Assembly: GCA_016208415.1 (NCBI GenBank)
Contig: JACQYB010000066.1
Location: forward strand, 1-42,274
Origin: Betaproteobacteria bacterium
Lineage (GTDB): Bacteria > Pseudomonadota > Gammaproteobacteria > Burkholderiales > Rhodocyclaceae
DNA length: 42,274 nt
Reading direction: 5' to 3'
Part shown: positions 25,260-32,966 of the stretch, one piece after another
How positions within the stretch are numbered: the stretch's first letter is position 1
How the letters are laid out: every line of letters starts with the position of its first letter
Notes under the pieces: model-generated
Database searches by the model: none
The model's input: the letters and a program-made list of their open reading frames with translations, nothing else
What the model was told of the DNA's origin: nothing
Program-made: the position numbers and the translations under genes

Positions 25260-26870
25260 ATGCGCGTCACCCTGGTCCATCCCGCCGGTTTCAACTTCGT
25301 GCCCGGCCAGCCGGATTTTTCCGTGCTGGCCAACCGCATGGCGCCCATCGGCATGCTGCAGCTCGCCGCCTGGCTGGAGAAGCACGGCCACCCCACGGCG
25401 GTGCATGACTGCCTGGGGCCCCACGCCCCGCGCGGCATCGAGGCCAACGCCGAGGCGGTGCTGGCCACCGACCCGGAACTGGTGGGCTTCTCGGCCACCA
25501 CGCCGGCCTTCCTGGAGGCGGCGGACATGGCCGCGTACATCCGCACCAAGCGGCCCCATGTGCGCATCGTCTTCGGCAACGTCCATGCCTCCTCCATCGG
25601 CGCGCCGCTGCTGGAACACTTCCCCGAGATCGACTGGCTGTGCATCGGCGAGGGCGAAGGCGCCCTGCTGGACCTGGCCGAGGGCCGCGCGGCCCGGGAC
25701 ATCCCCAACCTGGTGTGGCGCGACGGCGAGCGGGTGGTGAGCAACCCGCGCCGCGCCCGCATCCGCGACCTGGACGAACTGCCCTTCCCGGCCTGGGAGA
25801 AGCTGGCCGGCTTCCCGCGCGGCTACCACCTGCCGCTGTTTGCCTGGCGCAAGCGCTGGGGCGCCACCATGATCACCTCCCGCGGCTGCCCCTACACCTG
25901 CTCGTTCTGCGACCGCACCGTGTTCGAGCGGCTCTACAAGGTCAATTCCGCCGCCTACATCTACGAGCACATGAAGCAGTTGCGGGACCGCTTCGGGGTG
26001 CATCACATCAACTTCTACGACGACCTGTTCACCGCCAGCAAGAAGCGCGTCCACGAACTGTGCGAGCTGCTCATCGCCCGGCCCCTGGGCATGGACTTCA
26101 ACTGCGCCATCCGCACCGGCCACACCTCCGACGAGATGCTGCGGCTGTTGCAGCGCGCCGGCGCGCTCATGGTGTCCATGGGTATCGAGTCCGCCGACCC
26201 GGCCATGATGGAGCGCCACAAGGCCGGCGTGAGCCTGGAGGCGGTGCGCGAGACGGTGGGCAAGATCCACGCCGCCGGGCTGCGCGCCAAGGGCCTGTTC
26301 ATCTTCGGCCTGCCCGGGGAGACGCCGGATACGATCAGGACCACCAGCGACTTCATCCTGTCGCTCGACCTGGACGAGATGAACATGACCAAGTTCAGCC
26401 CCCTCTACGGCGCGCCCATCTGGGAGGAATGCGTGTACGGGCGCGAAGGCGACTTCGACGAGGACTGGCGGCTGATGAACTGCCTGAATTTCGTCTATCG
26501 CCCGCAGGGTTTCGCCAGCCGCGAGGAGATGGACGCCCTCTACAACTGGCACGTGCGCCGCTTCTACGACAGCCGCGGCTATCGCCGGCGCTTCGCCCGG
26601 CGGCTGTGGGAACACCGCTGGAGCCTGGCGCACATCGTCCGCCACCTGCCGCAGGTGGTGCAGGCGGCGCGCTACTTCAGCGCCAACGAGGCGCAACTGG
26701 AGGCGGCCGGGGGCAGCTTCGCGCCGCATCCGCGTCAGCCGCGGGGGTTGCAGGCGAGCCTGAGTCCGGAATTGCAGGCGGATGCCATTGCGGCGATGTC
26801 GCCGGTGAGGGTGTCGAGGCGGGTGGTGGGGGAAGCGGGGTTGGCGGCGGGTGTTGCCGGCGGAGCGTGA
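25260..26870 (+). CDS. B12-binding domain radical SAM protein
   Basis: A 536-residue cytosolic enzyme. Residues 1-150 are a cobalamin-binding domain (MRVTLVHPAGFNF, MLQLAAWLEKHGH, ELVGFSATTPAF, CIGEGEGALLDL). Residues 200-420 are a radical SAM core with the CxxxCxxC cluster motif Cys210, Cys214, Cys217 (RGCPYTCSFCDR), then the INFYDDLF strand and GLPGETPDTI. Such B12/radical SAM enzymes are typically methyltransferases or ring-forming enzymes in the synthesis of hopanoids, pigments and secondary metabolites (family knowledge); the substrate here is unknown. The last 60 residues are low-complexity (SPVRVSRRVVGEAGLAAGVA) and may be a drifted end, since the frame runs into a toxin relic. The start at 25260 fits the family N-terminus and the upstream -10. 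Confidence 0.87.
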   Translation: MRVTLVHPAGFNFVPGQPDFSVLANRMAPIGMLQLAAWLEKHGHPTAVHDCLGPHAPRGIEANAEAVLATDPELVGFSATTPAFLEAADMAAYIRTKRPHVRIVFGNVHASSIGAPLLEHFPEIDWLCIGEGEGALLDLAEGRAARDIPNLVWRDGERVVSNPRRARIRDLDELPFPAWEKLAGFPRGYHLPLFAWRKRWGATMITSRGCPYTCSFCDRTVFERLYKVNSAAYIYEHMKQLRDRFGVHHINFYDDLFTASKKRVHELCELLIARPLGMDFNCAIRTGHTSDEMLRLLQRAGALMVSMGIESADPAMMERHKAGVSLEAVRETVGKIHAAGLRAKGLFIFGLPGETPDTIRTTSDFILSLDLDEMNMTKFSPLYGAPIWEECVYGREGDFDEDWRLMNCLNFVYRPQGFASREEMDALYNWHVRRFYDSRGYRRRFARRLWEHRWSLAHIVRHLPQVVQAARYFSANEAQLEAAGGSFAPHPRQPRGLQASLSPELQADAIAAMSPVRVSRRVVGEAGLAAGVAGGA

Positions 26871-27042
26871 CCAGCTTGCGATACTCCCCGGGATGCCGCC
26901 GATTGGCGGCCGCCGCGCCGTGATATCCCGGTTTCCCTATTTGGTCTTCTACCTGGCTGAACCTGCGCGTGTCGTGGTCCTGGCGGTGCTGCATGGTTCG
27001 CGCAGCCCGGATGCCTGGCCGCGGGCGCGTGGATCGCGGTAG
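26866..27042 (+). pseudogene. C-terminal remnant of a RelE/ParE-family toxin
   Basis: The plus-strand frame reads AILPGMPPIGGRRAVISRFP then YLVFYLAEPARVVVLAVLHG, SRSPDAW and a stop. RFPYLVFY followed by VVVLAVLHGxRxPxxW is the usual end of ParE-type toxins. The N-terminal half and an antitoxin gene are missing, and the fragment overlaps the end of the radical SAM gene. It is one of two toxin relics in the 747-bp gap 26871-27617. Confidence 0.6.
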
Positions 27043-27236
27043 CTGCGATCGCAAGGCGGACGCTGTTGGTACGGCTGCGGCAGCGAAACCGGCATCCGCG
27101 GGGGCGAGCCGGAAGGGCGGCCCCAGAAAGGCCCCAAGGAAAACCGAGAGGCGGTGTTTCAAGTAGGCGATCCTGCCCCGAACGTAGGCGAGACGCGCCT
27201 CCTGGTCGAGCAGGGACTCACGATACCTGGAGCGCC

Positions 27237-27425
27237 TCAACGACCCTGCCAGTAGCCGGGTTTGCGTCGCGGATGCGCCACCGCGAGCACGGTCGCGACA
27301 CCCTGGCCGAGTTCGTACGGAACCGTGTAGGGGAAATGGCGCTATTCGTGGTGCCTTGCGCCGTCTTCGTCGGCGGGCCACATTTCGGCCGACTCCGCCA
27401 ACCGGTCGCCGTACCCGACGTGCGC
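27237..27425 (-). pseudogene. RelE/ParE-family toxin relic with internal stop
   Basis: The minus strand reads GYGDRLAESAEMWPADEDGA and RHHE, then a TAG, then RHFPYTVPYELGQGVATVLA, VAHPRRKPGYW and stop TGA (27237-27239). FPYxVxYE, VTVLAVAHxRRxPGYW is a typical RelE/ParE C-terminus. The in-frame TAG and missing N-terminus show decay. It differs from the toxin relic at 26866 and faces the other way. The minus-strand stretch after it (27040-27230) reads LDQEARLAYVRGRIAYLKHR in one frame; I cannot identify it. Confidence 0.55.
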
Positions 27426-27545
27426 CAGCCCGCGGTTGTTGAGCGCGGGGCGATCGTCTGAACTCTGGCAACGCCCCGCCCGCGGTGCCGAGGTCACCGT
27501 TCCCGGTCCTCAAATCCCCGCGGCAGATTCCGCCGGCAGGCCCAT

Positions 27546-27551
27546 TAGAAT
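27546..27551 (+). promoter_or_regulatory. candidate -10 box TAGAAT
   Basis: CATTAGAATTGC lies 66 bp before the ATG of the ABC transporter gene and is the only AT-rich motif in that leader. The -35 is unclear. Confidence 0.4.
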
Positions 27552-27617
27552 TGCATCACCCGGCTGTTTGTGGCCCCTGTTCCCCCACCTGTCCCACGCC
27601 GAACCCAACAGATCTCG

Positions 27618-29318
27618 ATGAAAGCACTCGACCGTCACCTGTGGCAGCGGTTCTGGACCATCGCGTCGCCCTACTGGCGCCATGAGGAGAAATGGAAAGC
27701 CTGGGCGCTGCTGGCACTGCTGGTGTTGCTGCTGCTGGGGCAGGCGCACTTCGCGGTGCTGTTCAACGAGCAGACGGGGGAATTCACCTCGGCGCTGGCG
27801 GCGCGGCAGGAAGAGCGCTTCTGGACGGCCATCAGGTTCTGTCTCGGCCTGCTCGTCGTGGCGGTGCCGATCTTCGCCTTCTACTACTACGTGCGGGACA
27901 AGCTCGGCATCCACTGGCGGCGCTGGCTGACGAACCGCTTCCTCGACAGCTATTTCGCGCAGCGCCACTACTACGAACTGAACGCCAACGCCGGCATCGA
28001 CAACCCGGATCAGCGGATTGCCGAGGACATCAATACCTTCACCCAGCGCTCGCTGTACTACCTGCTCATCCTCGTCGGCTCGATCATGCAACTGGTGGCG
28101 TTCAGCGCCGTGCTCTGGTCGATCTCGCGCGACCTGGTGTATTTCCTGGTCTTCTACGCCATCTTCGGCACCACCGTGACCCTGGCGGTATTCGGCAAGC
28201 CGCTGCTCGGACTCAACTTCATGCAGCTCAAGCGCGAGGCGGATTTCCGCTTCGGCATGGTGCGCATCCGCGAGAACGCCGAACCGATCGCCTTCTACCG
28301 CGGCGAGGCGCAGGAGTCGCAGCAGATCCGGCGGCGCTTCGCCGCGGCGTTCGACAACTACAACCGGCTGATCCGCAGCCAGCTCTTCCTGAACCTCTTC
28401 CAGTACGCCTTCAGCCTGCTGACCATCGTCCTGCCCAGCGCCATCATCGCCTCGGACGTGCTGTCCGGCGAACTCGAGGTCGGCAGGGCGGTGCAGGCCG
28501 GGGGCGCTTTCGCCGCCGTGCTCCTCGCGATTTCGCTGATCGTCGAAAACTTCGAGGGGCTGAGCCGCTTCGCCGCGGGGATCAACCGCCTGAGCACCTT
28601 CTCGCGGGTGCTGGCCGCCGCGCCCGGACATCGCCTGCGCGGCGGCCTGATCGAGTCGGAGGAAGGACCCCGCCTGGCGCTCGAGCATGTGACCCTGCTG
28701 ACGCCGGGCGGCGAGCGCATCCTGGTCAGGGATCTTTCGCTGGCCATCGAGCCGGGCGAGGGACTGATGATCGTCGGCGAAAGCGGCAGCGGCAAGAGCT
28801 CGCTGCTGCGCGCCATCGCCGGGCTGTGGTATCGCGGCAGCGGCCGCATCGTCCGCCCGCCGCCGGAGGACATCCTGTTCCTGCCGCAGCAGCCCTACAT
28901 GATCCTGGGCTCGCTGCGCAGCCAGTTGCTGTATCCGAACACGGATCGGCAGGTGCCGGATGCGGACCTGCTGCGTCTGCTGGAGAGGGTGCACCTGCCC
29001 GATCTCGCCGAGCGCTTCAGCGGCCTGGATACGGAACGGGACTGGGAAAAAGTGCTGTCCATCGGCGAGCAGCAGCGCCTCGCCCTCGCGCGGGTGCTGG
29101 TGAGCCGGCCACGCTACGCCGTGCTGGACGAGGCCACCAGCGCGCTGGATGTTGCAAACGAAGAAAGCCTCTACCGCGAACTGGCGGCCGCCGGCACGAC
29201 GCTGATCAGCGTCAGCCACCGCAGCGCCGTTCTCAAGTTCCACCGGCAGGTGCTGGAACTGGCCGGGGACGGTGAGTGGCGGCTGCGTCCGGCGGCAGGC
29301 GATGGTTCCGATCGATAG
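27618..29318 (+). CDS. SbmA/YddA-type ABC transporter, fused permease and ATPase
   Basis: A 566-residue inner-membrane half transporter. Residues 1-350 are the permease: ALLALLVLLLLGQAHFAVLF is the first membrane helix, then FYYYVRDKLGIHWRRWLTNR and YYELNANAGIDNPDQRIAED, which are hallmark sequences of the SbmA/BacA-YddA branch. Residues 360-560 are the ATPase: Walker A GESGSGKS at 387-394, signature LSIGEQQRLALARVL and Walker B YAVLDEATSALD. This full-length fusion is the YddA layout; SbmA itself lacks the ATPase. Related transporters move peptides or cobalamin-like compounds; the substrate is not known here. ATG 27618 is preferred over the upstream in-frame start because the family begins with LWQRFWTIASPYW shortly after. 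Confidence 0.9.
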   Translation: MKALDRHLWQRFWTIASPYWRHEEKWKAWALLALLVLLLLGQAHFAVLFNEQTGEFTSALAARQEERFWTAIRFCLGLLVVAVPIFAFYYYVRDKLGIHWRRWLTNRFLDSYFAQRHYYELNANAGIDNPDQRIAEDINTFTQRSLYYLLILVGSIMQLVAFSAVLWSISRDLVYFLVFYAIFGTTVTLAVFGKPLLGLNFMQLKREADFRFGMVRIRENAEPIAFYRGEAQESQQIRRRFAAAFDNYNRLIRSQLFLNLFQYAFSLLTIVLPSAIIASDVLSGELEVGRAVQAGGAFAAVLLAISLIVENFEGLSRFAAGINRLSTFSRVLAAAPGHRLRGGLIESEEGPRLALEHVTLLTPGGERILVRDLSLAIEPGEGLMIVGESGSGKSSLLRAIAGLWYRGSGRIVRPPPEDILFLPQQPYMILGSLRSQLLYPNTDRQVPDADLLRLLERVHLPDLAERFSGLDTERDWEKVLSIGEQQRLALARVLVSRPRYAVLDEATSALDVANEESLYRELAAAGTTLISVSHRSAVLKFHRQVLELAGDGEWRLRPAAGDGSDR

Positions 29319-29374
29319 CGCCGCAAGACCGGAAAGATTGCGAACTCGCGATACAGGAATACCACGGCAGGGCG

Positions 29375-29380
29375 TAGGAT
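29375..29380 (+). promoter_or_regulatory. candidate -10 box TAGGAT
   Basis: GCGTAGGATATGAATATG lies 79 bp before the psiF-like ATG and is the local AT-rich element. No PHO-box-like repeat could be recognised with confidence. Confidence 0.4.
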
Positions 29381-29458
29381 ATGAATATGGGCGGAGGGCG
29401 ACTGGCGGCCACCTGCCCCCAACGGACTCGTCGATTTCGCGATCAGAAAGGACGTGTC

Positions 29459-29698
29459 ATGAACGATCTGCTCGTCACCGCGCTTGTCGCCCTGTTCTCC
29501 GGCCATGTCGCCCTCGCTGATCCCGCCTGCCTGAGCCAGGCCACGGAAAGCAGGCTCGCCGGTACCGCCCGGGTGAGCTTCCTTAAACAGTGCAACCTGG
29601 AGGCGGCCAAGGCCGCCTGCTCCGCCCGGGCGGCAGACAGGCACTTCGAAGGCGCGACCCGCACAGCCTTTCTGAAGAAGTGCGAGCGGGGAAATTAG
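29459..29698 (+). CDS. psiF: PsiF repeat-containing small exported protein
   Basis: A 79-residue protein with a signal peptide (LLVTALVALFSGHVALA). The mature part has two PsiF repeats, each Cys-x3-Ala-x3-x-Leu/Phe-x-Gly-x2-Arg-x2-Phe-Leu-Lys-x-Cys: one from CLSQATES to FLKQC, one from CSARAADR to FLKKC. E. coli PsiF is phosphate-starvation-inducible, and its exact function is unknown. The two cysteines per repeat suggest disulfides in the periplasm. ATG 29459 has AAAGGA upstream. Confidence 0.85.
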   Translation: MNDLLVTALVALFSGHVALADPACLSQATESRLAGTARVSFLKQCNLEAAKAACSARAADRHFEGATRTAFLKKCERGN

Positions 29699-29799
29699 GG
29701 GCTGCCGGAGTTCGGCGCGAAACTGTGCGGGGGGTGCGGCAAGTAGCGGCGGCGGGTCGGCGGCATCGTGGGCGGCTTGAACCGCCACGGGGAGGATCG

Positions 29800-29865
29800 A
29801 TGACCGACGTCTTCATCAGTTACGCCAGCGAAGACCGGGAGCAGGCCCACCGGCTGGCGGCCCGC
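29800..29865 (+). pseudogene. TIR-domain protein stub
   Basis: A strong GGGGAGGA ribosome site is followed by ATG 29800 and MTDVFISYASEDREQAHRLA, the exact opening of bacterial TIR-domain proteins (VFISYAxxD). After 21 residues the similarity stops and the next gene begins 90 bp later, so the rest of the domain, including the catalytic glutamate, is gone. It is the relic of an NADase-type immune or effector gene. Confidence 0.6.
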
Positions 29866-29891
29866 AACGGCACGCCTGGGGGGCCGGGGAG

Positions 29892-29921
29892 TTGGCGGCG
29901 CGGCGTCGTCGCGGCTACACT
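29892..29921 (+). promoter_or_regulatory. candidate promoter of the thioredoxin-like gene
   Basis: TTGGCG at 29892-29897 and TACACT at 29916-29921 are separated by 18 bp. They lie 34 bp before the ATG at 29955, directly after the TIR stub. Confidence 0.45.
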
Positions 29922-29954
29922 CCACGCCCCCAGCCACGGATCCGACGACCGAAC

Positions 29955-30329
29955 ATGGAATTGTCCTACGACACGGAAGAACACGATTTCGACGCGCGCG
30001 TGGTGGCGCGTTCCCACCAGGTGCCGGTGCTGGTGGATATCGGCGCCGACTGGTGCTCGCCCTGCGTGGTGCTGGGGCCGAAGCTGGAGCGGCTGGTGAA
30101 GGAATACGGCGGGCGCTTCCTGCTGGCGCGGGTGGACGCCGACGAGAACATGCGCATCGCCGGCCGGCACAAGGTGCGCGGCTTTCCCACGGTGATCGCC
30201 TACAGCCGCGGGCACGAGGCGGGCCGCTTCCACGGCGCCCATCCGGATCATTTCCTGCGGCATTTCATCGACGGCGTGATCGAGCGGCACACGCGGCCGA
30301 CTGCCAGCGCCGAGCCGGCCGGCGGCTAG
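29955..30329 (+). CDS. thioredoxin-fold protein with CSPC active site
   Basis: A 124-residue cytosolic thioredoxin-like protein without signal peptide. VPVLVDIGADWCSPCVVLGP carries the redox pair Cys34-Ser-Pro-Cys37, a variant of the usual CGPC. Further family features are FLLARVDADENMRIAGRHKV and the cis-proline loop RGFPTVIAY. The Ser in place of Gly may change the redox potential. Thioredoxins of this size reduce protein disulfides or act as chaperones; the partner is unknown. The C-terminal 15 residues (RPTASAEPAGG) are unstructured. It has its own promoter candidate. Confidence 0.87.
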   Translation: MELSYDTEEHDFDARVVARSHQVPVLVDIGADWCSPCVVLGPKLERLVKEYGGRFLLARVDADENMRIAGRHKVRGFPTVIAYSRGHEAGRFHGAHPDHFLRHFIDGVIERHTRPTASAEPAGG

Positions 30330-30361
30330 GCCGATCCGGCGGGGGCGCCGCCAACCCAGTC

Positions 30362-30388
30362 TAAAGTCATCGGGCCGGGCGGCCGTAA
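30362..30388 (+). promoter_or_regulatory. sigma-28 (FliA)-like promoter with palindrome
   Basis: TAAAGTCA (30362-30369), 11 bp, then GGCCGTAA (30381-30388) resemble the flagellar sigma-28 consensus TAAAGTTT-N11-GCCGATAA. It is 42 bp before the kinase ATG. Directly after it AAGGGTTTCATGAAGCCCTT (30387-30406) is a 20-bp near-perfect palindrome, a possible operator or leader hairpin. Confidence 0.4.
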
Positions 30389-30430
30389 GGGTTTCATGAA
30401 GCCCTTGCGGCGCATGAGGAACCCAGCCCC

Positions 30431-31162
30431 ATGAACGATCCCGCCCGCTTTCCGGGTGCGTCGGCGCACGACCCCGCCCAGCCCCTTCACATGGACATGG
30501 CCACCTACATGATGGCCGCGGCCCATGACATGAAGAACTCCGTCTGCGTCATGACGGCCTTCCTGGAGAAAGCGCTGGACGAGATCCCGGCCGACGGTGC
30601 CTCCCGCACCATGACCCACCAGGCGCTGTACGAGGCGCAGCGGGTCAACAGCCATCTGATGCAGATCCTGGCGCTCTACAAGATCGACGAGGGCCTGTAT
30701 CCCTTCGACCCGGTGGAGGTGGATCTGGCCGCCTTTGCCCACGAGGTGCTGGGCGGCGCGCGGGGGCTGGCGGAGTCGAAGGGGGTCGCCCTCGATGTGC
30801 AGCCCTGCGGGCAGGAGCGCTTCTGGTATTTCGACCGCGATCTGGTGCTGAGCATCGTCGCCCAGTCGCTGCACAACGCCATCAAATACACCCGCGACCG
30901 GGTGCGGCTCGGCCTGCGGGTTACCGACGGGCAACTGGAAATCCGTGTCGAGGACAACGGCCATGGGTTCCCCGAGTTCATGCTGGAAAGGGGATACCCG
31001 GCACAGCAGGGCATCGACGCGCGCACCGGAAGCACCGGGCTGGGCCTGTATTTCGCCTCCAGGGTGGCGCGCATGCACCGCAACCGCGGCCTGGCGGGAC
31101 AAACCCGGCTGGAAAACCGTGGCGACCTGGGCGGCGGCAGGTTCGTCCTGAGTTTGCCCTGA
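30431..31162 (+). CDS. soluble sensor histidine kinase
   Basis: A 243-residue cytosolic kinase with no membrane segment or obvious sensor domain. The phospho-accepting histidine is His32 in AAHDMKNSV, where Lys follows Met in place of the usual Glu/Leu. The ATPase domain has an N box (LHNAIKYT), a G1 box (VEDNGHGF) and a G2 box (GSTGLGLYFA). It is 14 bp upstream of a receiver-TPR protein that is its probable partner. Without its own sensor it may be driven by a bound protein. A sigma-28-like promoter upstream hints at a link to motility or chemotaxis, but nothing else shows that. Confidence 0.87.
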   Translation: MNDPARFPGASAHDPAQPLHMDMATYMMAAAHDMKNSVCVMTAFLEKALDEIPADGASRTMTHQALYEAQRVNSHLMQILALYKIDEGLYPFDPVEVDLAAFAHEVLGGARGLAESKGVALDVQPCGQERFWYFDRDLVLSIVAQSLHNAIKYTRDRVRLGLRVTDGQLEIRVEDNGHGFPEFMLERGYPAQQGIDARTGSTGLGLYFASRVARMHRNRGLAGQTRLENRGDLGGGRFVLSLP

Positions 31163-31176
31163 TCGGGAGAGCCGGC

Positions 31177-32796
31177 ATGGCCGTCATCGATCCGGACAAG
31201 AGCGATTTCGCCGCGCGCTCCTTCCTGCTGGTGGAAGACTTCGAGGCCATGCGCGGCATCCTGCGCGACCTGCTGCGTCGCTGCGGGGCGAAGCGCATCG
31301 AGGTTGCCGCCAACGGCCAGGAGGCGCTCGCCATCCTGCGCCGCGGCAAGTGCGACGTCATCGTCTGCGACTACCACCTGGGGCCCGGCCGCAACGGCCA
31401 GCAGGTGCTGGAAGAGGCGCGCCATGAAGGCCTGATCGGCGTGGCCACCATCTGGATCATGGTCACGGCGGAGAAGACCGCGGACATGGTCATGGGCGCG
31501 GTGGAACACCAGCCCGACGACTACCTCCTCAAGCCGGTCACCGAAGCGGCCCTTCAGGGGCGGCTGGAGCGGCTGATCGTCCGCAAGAAGTCCCTGGCGG
31601 AGATCGCCGCCGCCATGCGCGCGCGCGAATACCTGCGTGCCCTGGAACTGTGCCGTGGGCGTCTGGAGCAGGACCCAGGGAATCCGCTGGAAATCCTGCG
31701 CATCCAGAGCGATCTGTACCAGCTCACCGGCCAGGCCGACCAGGCGCGCGCCCTGTACGACTCCATCCTCGGCAAGCGCGACGTGCCGTGGGCCCGGGCC
31801 GGCCTGGCCCGGCTGTACGTGCACGAGGGCAAGCACGAGCGCGCCCGCAGCCTGCTGGAACAGCTCATCGCCGACATCCCGGGCTACATGGAGGCATACG
31901 ACACCCTGGCGCGGGTGCACCAGAGCCGCGGCGCCTGGCAGGACGCCGAACGGGTGCTGCAGGAGGCGGTCCGGGTCTCGCCCCATTCGCCGCAGCGCCA
32001 GAACGCGCTGGGCGAGACGGCCCTGCACTGCGAACATCTGGATGTGGCGGAACAGGCCTACAACAAGTCGCTCAAGCTCGCCGCCAGCACCACGCTCAAG
32101 AACGCCGCCCCCTACCTGGGGCTGGCCCGTGTCCAGTGCGCGCGCAACAAGCCCGACGAGGCGCTGAAGGTGCTGGCCCAGATGTCCGCCGAACTGGACG
32201 GCGCAGAGGCCAGGCTCCAGGCCCGGGCCGAGGAGGCGCGCGTCTTCCACGCCATGGGTGACGCCGAGCGCGCCGGCGCGGCAGCCCGGGAAGTGGGCGA
32301 CTGCATCCAGGCCGGCGCCCACGGCCTTTCCCCCAGCGCCATCATGGATCTGGCGGAAACCTTCATGCGGCTCGGCAGCCGCGACTCCGCCAGCCAGTTG
32401 CTGCAGTTCGTGATACGCAACAACCACGAGGACGACGCGCTGGCCGCGCGCGCCCTGGAGGTCTTCGAGCATGGCGAGATGGGCGAGGAAGGACGGGCGC
32501 TGATCGAATCGTCGCGCCGCGAAGCCCTCGACGCCATGAACCAGGGCGCGCGCCTGGCGGCCCAGGGCAAGCTGGGCGATGCGCTGGAACTGATGCGCCA
32601 GGCCCGCACGCTCATGCCCCGCAATCCCCGCCTGCTGCTCAACCACGCCTACGTGGTCATCGCCTGCCTGCAGAAGAACGGCTGGCGCCACGACCTGGCC
32701 TCGGAAGCCCGCCGGTCGATTGCCACCGCCCGCCTCATCGTGCCCGGCGAAAAGCGCTGCGGCGAACTGCTGGCCAGGCTCGAAGCGCTGGGCTAG
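31177..32796 (+). CDS. response regulator with C-terminal TPR domain
   Basis: A 539-residue protein. The receiver (residues 14-130) has all key residues: acidic pair in LLVEDFEAM, phospho-acceptor Asp65 (VIVCDYHLG), Thr97 (IMVTAEKT) and Lys119 (YLLKPVTE). Residues 150-539 are a series of TPR helices (YLRALELCRGRLEQDPGNP, AYDTLARVHQSRGAWQDAER and others), so the output is protein binding and not DNA binding. Similar TPR-containing regulators occur in many beta- and gammaproteobacteria with unclear targets. It follows the kinase after 14 bp and has GGGAG before its ATG. The pair probably forms one phosphorelay. Confidence 0.9.
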   Translation: MAVIDPDKSDFAARSFLLVEDFEAMRGILRDLLRRCGAKRIEVAANGQEALAILRRGKCDVIVCDYHLGPGRNGQQVLEEARHEGLIGVATIWIMVTAEKTADMVMGAVEHQPDDYLLKPVTEAALQGRLERLIVRKKSLAEIAAAMRAREYLRALELCRGRLEQDPGNPLEILRIQSDLYQLTGQADQARALYDSILGKRDVPWARAGLARLYVHEGKHERARSLLEQLIADIPGYMEAYDTLARVHQSRGAWQDAERVLQEAVRVSPHSPQRQNALGETALHCEHLDVAEQAYNKSLKLAASTTLKNAAPYLGLARVQCARNKPDEALKVLAQMSAELDGAEARLQARAEEARVFHAMGDAERAGAAAREVGDCIQAGAHGLSPSAIMDLAETFMRLGSRDSASQLLQFVIRNNHEDDALAARALEVFEHGEMGEEGRALIESSRREALDAMNQGARLAAQGKLGDALELMRQARTLMPRNPRLLLNHAYVVIACLQKNGWRHDLASEARRSIATARLIVPGEKRCGELLARLEALG

Positions 32797-32808
32797 CGGC
32801 GTTTAGGA

Positions 32809-32963
32809 GCCGAGCAAATATAACTTGAACAATTGGCCGCTTGCAGACGAGATGCCAGGCAAGGCGCCAAAACGCGCCGTGTGGCTAGCCACACAAGCGT
32901 TTCGGCAACGCCGCATGGCGCTCGTATGCAAGATGGACAATGTTCAAGTTGTTTTTGCTCGGC
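32809..32963. repeat. 155-bp palindromic MITE-like element between convergent genes
   Basis: The ends, GCCGAGCAAATATAACTTGA and the inverse of TCAAGTTGTTTTTGCTCGGC, are inverted repeats of about 25 bp with few mismatches. The middle has nested palindromes (GTGTGGCTAGCCACAC, GCCAGGCAAGGCGCC facing GGCAACGCCGCATGGCGC). The element begins 12 bp after one stop codon and ends 3 bp before the other, so it could act as a bidirectional terminator. No transposase. Confidence 0.8.
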
Positions 32964-32966
32964 GAC

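Noticed and set aside
27043-27236. Minus-strand stretch with LDQEARLAYVRGRIAYLKHR as a gene
   Set aside because: Composition looks protein-like, but no start, ribosome site, family or clear boundaries; it is noted only with the neighbouring relic.
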